NCBI RefSeq assembly: GCF_902825325.1
Contig: NZ_CADEAR010000020.1
Span: forward strand, 1-40,846
Direction of reading: 5' to 3'
Length of the DNA stretch: 40,846 nucleotides
From: Brucella tritici
GTDB taxonomy: Bacteria; Pseudomonadota; Alphaproteobacteria; Rhizobiales; Rhizobiaceae
In this document: one piece after another, positions 18,032-24,528 of the stretch
Layout: each line of letters begins with the position of its first letter
Position numbering within the stretch: the stretch's first letter is position 1
Position numbers and translations under genes: made by a program
The notes under the pieces: model-generated
Told to the model about the DNA's origin: nothing
Seen by the model: the letters and a program-made list of their open reading frames with translations, nothing else
The model's database searches: none

Positions 18032-18655
18032 TTATCGCCAGGAGTCGATCAGCTCACCCGTGCAGACGAGTTCCAATTGCTCACTAAATCGTTGGTGACA
18101 AAGAGAGATAATTGCATCGTGGGTTTGATTGGAAACGCTGCATACTGCGTCGTGGACAATGATCACCCGATATCCGCGATCTACCGCGCCCAATAGTGTT
18201 GCAAGAACACAAAGATCGGTCTCCGCTCCGCTGACGATCACAGTATGAACGCGCCGTTTGTGCAGATATCGCTGGAGGAAGCCTTCGGTCCAGGGGGAGT
18301 AAACAGTCTTATCAAGTACAACAGCAGGTGGCGAAAAATCTCCTAACGGGTCGACGAGGTCGATGAATGACGGATCAATACGATTGAGAGTAAGGGTTTC
18401 CCACTTGCGGTAGTAACCTTTCCATGCTCCTAGGGCAGCGTCGGGTGACCTTGGAGGTATAAAGCGGGTAAAGATCGTTTCTTCACTGCGCTGGGAGCAG
18501 ATATCCACGATATTGGGCAAGATCGCGTCAATCCATGGCACGTGCCAAGGCGAAGCAGGTCCGAAAAGATTCTGCATGTCTATGCATAGATGCATGCAGC
18601 CGTCTCGCAAATCTCCGCGTAGAAGCCCGGTTTCCAGAGGCATGTTATCCTTCAA
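18032..18655 (-). CDS. Isochorismatase-family cysteine hydrolase
   Basis: Members hydrolyse vinyl-ether or amide bonds with an Asp-Lys-Cys triad. The 207-residue protein shows all three: Asp in LCIDMQNLF, Lys in VLDKTVYSPW and Cys in GAETDLCVLATLLGAVDRGY. Substrate cannot be told from sequence; nicotinamidase-like and isochorismatase-like enzymes share this fold. It overlaps the preceding small gene by 11 bp, so the two are translationally linked and driven by the promoter at 18887-18911. ATG 18655 or 18643 could be the start. Confidence 0.9.
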   Translation of the reverse strand: MKDNMPLETGLLRGDLRDGCMHLCIDMQNLFGPASPWHVPWIDAILPNIVDICSQRSEETIFTRFIPPRSPDAALGAWKGYYRKWETLTLNRIDPSFIDLVDPLGDFSPPAVVLDKTVYSPWTEGFLQRYLHKRRVHTVIVSGAETDLCVLATLLGAVDRGYRVIIVHDAVCSVSNQTHDAIISLCHQRFSEQLELVCTGELIDSWR

Positions 18656-18860
18656 GTCTTTCTACGACGATCTGCCCACAGGCTCCCTCAAGCAGACGCA
18701 ACATCCGCGCCCTTGCTTCGTTCACCGCGTCGGCTGTTGACAAGTGAACATGCTGCGGGTTCTGGAAGTAGACAGAAACGGCAGTTCCTGCATCGTCAAA
18801 AAACTGAACCGTATAGGCTTCATCGTCTTCCATCGAAACGACTTGGGTTTCCATAGTCAT
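18645..18860 (-). CDS. Small acidic protein coupled to the isochorismatase-like gene
   Basis: AGGAG at a good distance selects ATG 18860, giving 71 residues; the frame is open further upstream but without a ribosome site and through the promoter. The protein has two short beta-like segments (EAYTVQFFDDAGTAVSVYF) and a C-terminal helix (TADAVNEARARMLRLLE). It resembles small rhizobial proteins of unknown function. First gene of a two-gene stress operon. Confidence 0.75.
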   Translation of the reverse strand: MTMETQVVSMEDDEAYTVQFFDDAGTAVSVYFQNPQHVHLSTADAVNEARARMLRLLEGACGQIVVERLEG

Positions 18861-18886
18861 TTGCCAAACTCCTGCCAAATATGCCG

Positions 18887-18911
18887 AACCAGCCAGCATT
18901 GCTTTCGTTCC
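18887..18911 (-). promoter_or_regulatory. EcfG-type stress promoter
   Basis: Exact GGAAC-N17-GTT (-35 at 18907-18911, -10 at 18887-18889), 27 bp before the 71-residue gene that is coupled to the isochorismatase-like gene. Confidence 0.85.
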
Positions 18912-18993
18912 AGATTGAAATTCTCGGGGTTTCAGCGACGAGGCGAAGCCGAATACGGCTGGTTCCAACGCTCATCGCGTTCCGCTTCAAAAA

Positions 18994-19009
18994 CCGTACG
19001 CTATCGTAC
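18994..19009. promoter_or_regulatory. Palindromic element GTACG-N4-CGTAC, copy 1
   Basis: CCGTACGCTATCGTAC, 68 bp upstream of the sigma factor gene. The same 16-mer occurs inverted at 19935-19950 and a diverged half at 21572-21585. Possible operator or alternative promoter element; no known regulator recognised. Confidence 0.4.
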
Positions 19010-19076
19010 AGACAGTCCTTGAGGAGGAACTAACTGGCTGGCTGGGCCTTACCTTACCTGGGGAAGGAGGAGACAA

Positions 19077-19577
19077 ATGCCCTCGATATCCGAGTTCGAA
19101 GAAGAGTTGCTGGCACTTGGACCTGCGCTTCACCAGTTCGCCAGAACGATGTGCCATCAGCGTTCCGACGTGGAGGACCTTGTTCAGGAAACGCTATTAA
19201 AAGCTCTACGCCATCGCGATAAGTTCGTCCCCTATGGATCGCTCAAATCCTGGCTGTTCACCATCATGAAGAACACATTCTGCACCAGGATCAAGAGATC
19301 CCGCCGCGAAGATGCAATTGAGGAGTGGGAGGGGCCAAAAATCAGCCCATCGCAGGACTGGGCTATGGAACTGCAGGATGTCGGGCGGGCTTACAGTAAA
19401 CTGTCGCCGGCACATAAGAGCGTTCTCGATCTGGTGATATTTAGCGGGCTGAGTTACGAAAAGGCAGCGATGGCGACAGGCTGTACGGTCGGAACGATCA
19501 AGAGCAGGCTTAATAGAGCCAGAGCGCAACTCGAGAGCAGCTTGTATACGGCTGAAAAGAGTCTTCGGAAACGATAG
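19077..19577 (+). CDS. EcfG-like (ECF15) RNA polymerase sigma factor, copy 1
   Basis: A 166-residue ECF sigma factor with region 2 (about 12-80; DVEDLVQETLLKAL, SWLFTIMKNTF) and region 4 (about 105-155; LSPAHKSVLDLVIFSGLSYEKAAMATGCTVGTIKSRLNRAR). The LKSWLFTIMKNTFCTR stretch is typical of EcfG proteins, which direct RNA polymerase to GGAAC-type promoters. Very strong GGAAGGAGGAG ribosome site. No anti-sigma factor NepR adjacent. It is probably an additional EcfG paralogue; its own promoter is unclear. Confidence 0.92.
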   Translation: MPSISEFEEELLALGPALHQFARTMCHQRSDVEDLVQETLLKALRHRDKFVPYGSLKSWLFTIMKNTFCTRIKRSRREDAIEEWEGPKISPSQDWAMELQDVGRAYSKLSPAHKSVLDLVIFSGLSYEKAAMATGCTVGTIKSRLNRARAQLESSLYTAEKSLRKR

Positions 19578-19578
19578 C

Positions 19579-19851
19579 TTAAACGAACTTCTGCAAGTGA
19601 TTAGAGTTGGCCGCGAAATCCTGATGTCGGGGGGCAAATCGTGGGGGAGTAAGTCTTGCTGCCAGCTCTGAAATGTAATCAAGGTCGCGCAAGCCGCTTT
19701 CATATAGTCGTATGATGCATCCTGCAAGCTCAGAGGCTGAATAAGGACGGTCGCTTTCTTCGAGAATTATCGCAGACCGAGAAAAGCAACTACGCATGAA
19801 ATTAACTTCATCTGAGGAGTAAATCCTGCTGGCTTCATTAAATAACGGCAT
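19579..19851 (-). CDS. Small alphaproteobacterial protein, paralogue A (MPLFNEA family)
   Basis: About 90 residues, start at ATG 19851 with GGAGA. It begins MPLFNEASRIYSSDEVNFMRSCF and includes AIILEESDRPYSASELAGCI, RLYESGLRD and YISELAARL. It shares these blocks with the gene at 32375-32662, so the two are paralogues. Helical, no signal or membrane span. Function unknown. The stop is 2 bp from the end of the convergent sigma gene. A bidirectional EcfG-type site lies about 130 bp upstream and a leader motif is shared with the paralogue. Confidence 0.85.
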   Translation of the reverse strand: MPLFNEASRIYSSDEVNFMRSCFSRSAIILEESDRPYSASELAGCIIRLYESGLRDLDYISELAARLTPPRFAPRHQDFAANSNHLQKFV

Positions 19852-19871
19852 AACAGTCTCCATCAAGAAAC

Positions 19872-19890
19872 GAAGCTTCAACGATACGCC
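19872..19890 (-). promoter_or_regulatory. Leader motif shared with the second MPLFNEA gene
   Basis: Plus-strand text GAAGCTTCAACGATACGCC, 20 bp upstream of the start. The paralogue carries GAAGCATCAACGATACGC at 32679-32696 in the same position. A conserved untranslated element between otherwise diverged leaders suggests a control site. Confidence 0.5.
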
Positions 19891-19934
19891 GTTTACTGCA
19901 CATAGATAGTCTTAAAACTTCTTCTTTCGCTTTG

Positions 19935-19950
19935 GTACGATAGCGTACGG
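19935..19950. promoter_or_regulatory. Palindromic element GTACG-N4-CGTAC, copy 2
   Basis: Exact inverted copy of the 16-mer at 18994-19009, 84 bp upstream of the MPLFNEA gene. The two copies bracket the sigma factor and the MPLFNEA gene. Confidence 0.45.
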
Positions 19951-19977
19951 AATGGAGACGGTAACCGGTGGGTTTTG

Positions 19978-20004
19978 GGAACCAACCTTTGTTCCGCGTG
20001 TTCC
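19978..20004. promoter_or_regulatory. Bidirectional EcfG-type promoter site
   Basis: GGAAC (19978-19982), 17 nt, GTTCC (20000-20004). Because the two ends are reverse complements, GGAAC-N17-GTT is satisfied on both strands. Forward it lies 33 bp before the Crp/Fnr gene at 20035; reverse it lies about 127 bp before the small gene starting at 19851. Confidence 0.75.
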
Positions 20005-20034
20005 TCTTCATGATGATGGAATGAGGTTCACCAT

Positions 20035-20766
20035 ATGCCGTTTCCGCCACAAAATACCATGGCCAACAAACTCTTGGCTTTGCTTCCGTCGTCGGATTAT
20101 GAGGCCATCATCCGCGACACGATCTATGTGGAACTTCCGCGTGGGACGATACTTGCAGAAACGGGAAAACCGATCGCGAAGGTTTATTTTCTCACGACAG
20201 GTATCGGTTCGGTTATTGTGACGACCGCCGAAGGAAAACGTGCAGAAGCGGGAATTTTCGGCTTCGATGGGTATATTCCAACCTCTGCAATCGCTGGCGT
20301 CGAAAACAGTTCTTATGATGTCCTGGTTCAGGTTGCTGCGCAAGGTTATGAAATGCCTTATAAGAAGTTTCGGTGGTGGATGGACGAAAACCGCAGTTTT
20401 TCCAGGATCATGATCCGCTCCATCGAAGCGTTTTCCGTTCAGCTTGCCTATACCGCCGTCTCGAATGCCATTCATGAAGTCACGCAACGATTGGCCCGAT
20501 GGCTCCTGATGTGTGATGATCGAATATTAGGCAATGAAATAGCAATCACTCACGAGTTTCTGTCGATAATGCTTGCCATTCGTCGTCCAAGTGTCACGAC
20601 TTCTCTTCATGTTCTTGAAGGATTGGGCTTGATCAAGTCCAAACGAGGAGTTGTCTTTATTCGGAATCGTCACGGGCTGGAAAGCTATGCTCGAGACGCC
20701 TATGGCTGGCCGGAAAAGGAATACTTGCGGCTGATGCAGGGATTTCGACCTGTCGGTGACGCCTAG
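20035..20766 (+). CDS. Crp/Fnr-family transcriptional regulator 1
   Basis: A 243-residue regulator with an N-terminal cyclic-nucleotide-binding-like fold (about 15-135; VELPRGTILAETGKPIAKVYFLTTG) and a C-terminal winged helix (about 145-225; RLARWLLMCDDR, LAIRRPSVTTSLHVLEGLGLI). No cysteine cluster for an iron-sulfur cluster and no clear cAMP-binding RxS, so the signal is unknown. ATG 20035 has GAGG. An EcfG-type promoter lies directly upstream. It ends on the same CTAG as the convergent Crp/Fnr gene. Confidence 0.92.
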   Translation: MPFPPQNTMANKLLALLPSSDYEAIIRDTIYVELPRGTILAETGKPIAKVYFLTTGIGSVIVTTAEGKRAEAGIFGFDGYIPTSAIAGVENSSYDVLVQVAAQGYEMPYKKFRWWMDENRSFSRIMIRSIEAFSVQLAYTAVSNAIHEVTQRLARWLLMCDDRILGNEIAITHEFLSIMLAIRRPSVTTSLHVLEGLGLIKSKRGVVFIRNRHGLESYARDAYGWPEKEYLRLMQGFRPVGDA

Positions 20767-21473
20767 TTTTGAGGGCCGAAAAGCTGGCTATATTCTTCTT
20801 CGGGTTTTCCATAGGCTTCGCCGGCGAAATCTTCGAGCCCTCTCCGGTCACGTATTGTGATGCGGCCTCGCTCTGATCGCACCAGTTTTTTGCCTTCCAG
20901 TAGGTGAAGTCCTGTCGTAATGCTGGGGCGTCTTACACCGAGCATGAGAGCTATGAAGTCGTGGGTCAGGATAATTTCATCCCCGTCAACACGATCGTGC
21001 GACATCAAGAGCCAGCGCGCCAGCCGTTCGTGAATATGCAAGTTTACGTTCGCCCAGACAGTATAAGAAACCTGTGAGGCGAACGTCTGAATGTAGCGAG
21101 CCAATAAACTGGCAAACACGCTGTTGCGATTGATTTCCGCTTGTGCAGCACTGACGGCTATCCGATAACCATATCCGCTGACTTGCATGATCACTTCATG
21201 AATGCTGGTTGTAGCCCCAACCGCTCCTGAGGTTGGTGAAAACCCTTCGCGTCCGACCATGCCAGCCTCTGCCAGCTGACCTCTGGTCGTTACGGCGATG
21301 ACCGAACTGATCCCGCCGCAAAGAAAGTAGAGATAGTCGATCGGTTGATTGGCCCTGACAATAACCTGACCGCGCTCAAGCGTGACAGGTTCCAGGGACG
21401 AATAAATACTATTGAGAATATCTGGCGGCAGACGCTTCAACAGGCGGTTGTTCAGTTTAGATTCGTCGTACAT
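20763..21473 (-). CDS. Crp/Fnr-family transcriptional regulator 2
   Basis: A 236-residue homologue of the convergent neighbour, with the same layout: effector domain (VTLERGQVIVRANQPIDYLYFLCGG) and winged helix (RLARWLLMSHDRVDGDEIILTHDFIALMLGVRRPSITTGLHLLEG). ATG 21473 chosen because similarity starts at YDESKLNNRLLKRLP; upstream codons are open but poorly protein-like. The two genes share a palindromic CTAG in which both stop codons lie. They probably arose by an inverted duplication or paired acquisition. A GTACG-type element lies 100 bp upstream. Confidence 0.92.
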   Translation of the reverse strand: MYDESKLNNRLLKRLPPDILNSIYSSLEPVTLERGQVIVRANQPIDYLYFLCGGISSVIAVTTRGQLAEAGMVGREGFSPTSGAVGATTSIHEVIMQVSGYGYRIAVSAAQAEINRNSVFASLLARYIQTFASQVSYTVWANVNLHIHERLARWLLMSHDRVDGDEIILTHDFIALMLGVRRPSITTGLHLLEGKKLVRSERGRITIRDRRGLEDFAGEAYGKPEEEYSQLFGPQN

Positions 21474-21571
21474 CTGTGCTACTTCGGGCAAAGTATCAGC
21501 TATTCGCCGTCGTGCCCCCCCACTCTCTTTGACGGTTGGGATTCTATAACACTCTGATCCGGCAAATGATT

Positions 21572-21585
21572 TTTGGTACGGTAGC
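21572..21585. promoter_or_regulatory. GTACG-type element, diverged copy 3
   Basis: TTTGGTACGGTAGC matches TTTGGTACGATAGC at 19932-19945 in 13 of 14 positions, including three bases outside the palindrome. It lies about 100 bp upstream of Crp/Fnr gene 2, a spacing similar to copy 2. Confidence 0.35.
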
Positions 21586-21635
21586 AGACAAATCTGGAAA
21601 TGTGCTGCGATCGAATTTTCCTTTGACGGCAAGCT

Positions 21636-21660
21636 GAAACTTTTTGTCCCGCTATTGGTT
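21636..21660 (+). promoter_or_regulatory. Near-match EcfG-type promoter of the PPC-domain gene
   Basis: GAAAC (21636-21640), N17, GTT (21658-21660), 36 bp before the start codon. One base off the exact pattern; the same GAAAC variant occurs at two other stress genes here. Confidence 0.45.
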
Positions 21661-21695
21661 GCATCTTCACAACCCGAAAACAGGAGGCCCAGATA

Positions 21696-22139
21696 ATGCA
21701 ATTCAAACTGCTGGGAGAGGGAGCGGGGCAGCGGATCTTCGTCGTCATTCTCGTTCCGGAAGAAGCGGTGGTCGCGACACTTACCCGGTTTGTCCGGGAA
21801 CAGGATCTAACGGCAGCCTCGGTGACCGCGATTGGAGCTTTCCGACGCGCTACGCTTGGATTTTTCGACCTTGAGCAACAAGACTATCACCGGATCGAAC
21901 TTGACGAGCAATGCGAGGTACTCAGCTTGCTGGGTGATTGCGCTCTGGACGAAGAGGGCAGTCCAAACCTTCATTTGCATGTGGTTTTGGAAATGCGCAA
22001 TGGTGAGGCGAAAGGCGGGCACCTGATTGAAGCCTTGGTGCGACCGACGCTCGAAGTAATTATCAAGGAAAATACCAGCACTATGGTGAGGACCTATCGA
22101 CCGGAATTCGGCATAGCGCTGATTGATCCACGAAAATAA
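21696..22139 (+). CDS. PPC/DUF296-domain protein
   Basis: The 147-residue product is a single PPC domain, a trimeric beta-rich fold found in plant AT-hook proteins and in stand-alone bacterial proteins. Visible family features are SVTAIGAFRRATLGFFD, the metal-binding-type HLHVVL and GGHLIEALVRPTLEVII. The role in bacteria is not established. ATG 21696 has AGGAGG. It is flanked by the divergent Crp/Fnr gene and the convergent SDR gene. Confidence 0.9.
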   Translation: MQFKLLGEGAGQRIFVVILVPEEAVVATLTRFVREQDLTAASVTAIGAFRRATLGFFDLEQQDYHRIELDEQCEVLSLLGDCALDEEGSPNLHLHVVLEMRNGEAKGGHLIEALVRPTLEVIIKENTSTMVRTYRPEFGIALIDPRK

Positions 22140-22180
22140 CAATGCAGGGGAGCGATGGCCGCAAAGCGAACGAGTACGCA

Positions 22181-23041
22181 TCACAAAATTGGCTTGCCAC
22201 CCGTGACTGCTATGGTGGCGCCGGATGTGAAACTCGATAGCGGGTCCGCCAGCATGACATAAGCCGAAGCGAGTTCCGCCGGTTGAGCAGGTCTTTTCAT
22301 CGGTGTCTGTTTACCAAAACTCCGCACCGCATCCTCTGGCAGAGTCGACGGTATGAGCGGGGTCCAGACCGGACCGGGCGCAACCGCGTTGGCGCGGATT
22401 CCCTTTTCTGCAAGAAGCTGTGCAAGACCTGCGGTGAAATTCTGGATCGCACCCTTTGTCGTCGCATAGGCCAAAAGGGTTGGATTTGGCATATCCGAAT
22501 TGATGGAGGCCGTGTTGATAATGGCAGCGCCGGGTTTCATATGGGGAAGGGCTGCTTTTGTCAGATAAAACATCGCGTGAATATTGATGCGAAATGTCAG
22601 CTCCCATTCTTCGTCGCTGATATCATCGAGTTGGGAGAAACTTGCCTGATGAGCCGCGTTGTTCACCAGAATATCGATTCCGCCTAGTTCGCCTACCGCA
22701 CGATCAATCAACTCGCGACAGGTTTGGGCATGCTGGATATCGCATTTCATCAAGACGGCTTTTCGACCCTCTTTCTCGATAAGTCCTTTGGTCTCAAGCG
22801 CGTCTTCATCTTCTTCCAGATAGGCGATCAAGACATCCGCACCTTCCCGCGCAAATGCAATTGCAACAGCGCGACCAATGCCGCTGTCTCCTCCGGTGAT
22901 GATTGCTCGCAGCCCCTTCAGTTTTCCTGAACCCTTATAGGTGGCTTCTCCGTGATCCGGCTTTGGGTTCATCTTATCGGTAATGCCCGGCATCGGCTGG
23001 TGCTGGGTTGCGAACGGCGGTTTGGGATATCGGCTTTCCAT
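22181..23041 (-). CDS. SDR-family oxidoreductase (general stress protein 39-like)
   Basis: A 286-residue short-chain dehydrogenase with an N-terminal extension (PPFATQHQPMPGITDKMNPKPDHG) typical of the YhdF/YdaD-type stress oxidoreductases. It has the cofactor motif TGGDSGIGRA, NNAA, the catalytic Ser in NTASINS and YATTK, and PGPVWTPLIP. Likely NADP-dependent; substrate unknown. Its exact EcfG-type promoter fits a stress role. Confidence 0.93.
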   Translation of the reverse strand: MESRYPKPPFATQHQPMPGITDKMNPKPDHGEATYKGSGKLKGLRAIITGGDSGIGRAVAIAFAREGADVLIAYLEEDEDALETKGLIEKEGRKAVLMKCDIQHAQTCRELIDRAVGELGGIDILVNNAAHQASFSQLDDISDEEWELTFRINIHAMFYLTKAALPHMKPGAAIINTASINSDMPNPTLLAYATTKGAIQNFTAGLAQLLAEKGIRANAVAPGPVWTPLIPSTLPEDAVRSFGKQTPMKRPAQPAELASAYVMLADPLSSFTSGATIAVTGGKPIL

Positions 23042-23075
23042 CTCGGCTTGTCCTTCCTTTTCGCCCTATCGCCCT

Positions 23076-23100
23076 AACAACGAAATACGCTGCCTGTTCC
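23076..23100 (-). promoter_or_regulatory. EcfG-type stress promoter of the SDR gene
   Basis: Exact GGAAC-N17-GTT (-35 at 23096-23100, -10 at 23076-23078), 35 bp before the start codon. Confidence 0.85.
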
Positions 23101-23155
23101 AGGCGTTCAGAAGCATTTGAAGGAGAAACAGTGATCAATCGATTTGGAAGGACTA

Positions 23156-23656
23156 TTACTGTTCCACATTACGATGAAGAAACAGTGCTTCCGCTATCGT
23201 GGATAGGTCATTGTTGCGAGCGCTGAATATAAACCCAGCGAAGCGCTGGCCATCCAGCCTGGGATTGTCCGACAGGGCAAATATAAAGGGTACGGCGCCT
23301 CGTTCCAGTTCGGAGATGAGTGGAAGTACCGCTTCCGGCTCCAGAGCGACATCCATAACGACGGCGTCAATGGCTTCGCATTCCAGATAGTCCAACGCCT
23401 GGCTGGCCGTTGTGACAGGACCGAGTATTACGGCGCCAGCATTCGCTAATCTGAATTTCGCTTCTTCCGAAAGCAGAAATCCATCTTCGAAAACCAAAAT
23501 GCGCTTTCCTGCGAAAAGACGCATAGCATCATTATTAGGACTAATCATTACAAGCAGTTGGCCATGTCTATTACCGAATGACAAGATGTCTCGTGCAGAA
23601 TTTACATTCCGAGCGATGACACGATTTCGGGAGTGCCGATGCTTGGATAACACCAT
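23156..23656 (-). CDS. Single-domain response regulator (CheY-like receiver)
   Basis: The 166-residue frame starts at the ATG that directly follows the stop codon of the sigma gene, with GGAG at 6 nt, so the two are coupled. About 45 residues of low-complexity N-terminus precede a receiver fold (RILVFEDGFLLSEEAKFRLANAG; acceptor Asp in AVVMDVAL). ATG 23548 or the start at MISPNN would remove most of the extension. The conserved lysine near the end of receivers is not obvious (FAGFIFSARN). No output domain. Probably phosphorylated by, or a sink for, a stress kinase. Confidence 0.82.
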   Translation of the reverse strand: MVLSKHRHSRNRVIARNVNSARDILSFGNRHGQLLVMISPNNDAMRLFAGKRILVFEDGFLLSEEAKFRLANAGAVILGPVTTASQALDYLECEAIDAVVMDVALEPEAVLPLISELERGAVPFIFALSDNPRLDGQRFAGFIFSARNNDLSTIAEALFLHRNVEQ

Positions 23657-24160
23657 CTAGGCTCCATCCACGATATCGTGAAGTTTATGACGGGCGCGGT
23701 GCAGACGGCTTTTGACCGTTCCAATCGAGCAATCGCAAAGCTTGGCTGTGCGTTCATAACTTTTGCCTTCCAACGCCACCAGCATCAGAACGCGGCGATA
23801 TTTAAGGGGCAGCGTTTCCATTGCTGTTTGCACGTCGTGCGCCTCAAGCGTGAACTCTTGAGAAGGTTTGACCGAGGCTGTTGGCGATACACATTCGGTC
23901 AGGCCCGGTGCCTCGCGCTTTTGAATGCGAATACGCGTGCAGAACGTGTTGCGCATGATGGTAAAAAGCCAGGATTTAAGCGGCGAATAGGGTATGTATT
24001 TTTCCCGGTTAGCGAGCGCCTTCATCAGTGTTTCCTGCACCAGATCCTCTGCATCTTCTCTTTGATTATAGAATGTGCGGGAAAACGCGCGCAAAGCCGG
24101 TATCATCTCAACGAGATGTTCCGGCTCCAGCATGTAGTCGGGATTTGGCTTGAAAGACAT
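23657..24160 (-). CDS. EcfG-like (ECF15) RNA polymerase sigma factor, copy 2
   Basis: A 167-residue sigma factor with region 2 (MIPALRAFSRTF, DAEDLVQETLMKAL, SWLFTIMRNTFCTR) and region 4 (LPLKYRRVLMLVALEGKSYERTAKLCDCSIGTVKSRLHRAR). The MIPALRAFSRTF and CxCxIGTxKSR features match EcfG. ATG 24160 chosen, as similarity to copy 1 begins just after; the upstream open codons overlap a hairpin. It is followed without gap by the receiver gene. No nepR gene lies beside it, unlike the classical ecfG locus. Confidence 0.93.
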   Translation of the reverse strand: MSFKPNPDYMLEPEHLVEMIPALRAFSRTFYNQREDAEDLVQETLMKALANREKYIPYSPLKSWLFTIMRNTFCTRIRIQKREAPGLTECVSPTASVKPSQEFTLEAHDVQTAMETLPLKYRRVLMLVALEGKSYERTAKLCDCSIGTVKSRLHRARHKLHDIVDGA

Positions 24161-24198
24161 CGTCTTAGCCTTTCCGAACAAAAGTCCGGTTTGAGAAT

Positions 24199-24219
24199 GG
24201 GGCGGCACGAGGCCGCCCC
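24199..24219. terminator. GC-rich hairpin between the KGG-like gene and the sigma gene
   Basis: GGGGCGGC and GCCGCCCC form an 8-bp perfect stem around ACGAG, just after the stop codon of the KGG-like gene. On the minus strand no T-run follows, so it may be an incomplete terminator or attenuator that lowers read-through into the sigma-receiver pair. Confidence 0.5.
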
Positions 24220-24225
24220 TTTGAA

Positions 24226-24411
24226 TTACGAATTCTTATGGCTCTGTTGACCTGCCTTTACATGCTGCTCATGGGTTCCCCCACGGGAAGACGTCTGCTG
24301 TTGCTTGTCGCCGCCTCCGCTGCTCGCATGCTTGCCATCGTTTTTGTGGCTCTGCTGGCCGGCTTTCACGTGTTGTTCGTGTGTGCCACCTTGCGTGTGG
24401 TTCTGTGCCAT
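24226..24411 (-). CDS. KGG-like tandem-repeat stress protein (61 aa)
   Basis: The small hydrophilic protein is built of two near-identical 17-residue repeats, GGTHEQHVKAGQQSHKN, separated by a Gly/Gln/Ser linker. Glycine-rich repeat proteins of the KGG/GsiB type accumulate under general stress and are thought to be protective; this resembles them in composition and repeat length but the repeat is His/Gln-rich. GAAAGGAAAGAG precedes ATG 24411. It has an exact EcfG-type promoter. It is probably transcribed just ahead of the sigma-receiver operon. Confidence 0.8.
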   Translation of the reverse strand: MAQNHTQGGTHEQHVKAGQQSHKNDGKHASSGGGDKQQQTSSRGGTHEQHVKAGQQSHKNS

Positions 24412-24481
24412 TCTCTTTCCTTTCAGTGGTTTTAGACCATTGATTGTTGGGAGTGGAATTTGTCGCGCGTGACATAAGCCT

Positions 24482-24506
24482 AACCAGAGATAGCAAATGA
24501 TGTTCC
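24482..24506 (-). promoter_or_regulatory. EcfG-type stress promoter of the KGG-like gene
   Basis: Exact GGAAC-N17-GTT (-35 at 24502-24506, -10 at 24482-24484), 71 bp before the start. Read-through would also transcribe the EcfG-like sigma gene, giving positive feedback. Confidence 0.85.
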
Positions 24507-24528
24507 GGGAAAACGACTGTAATAAACT

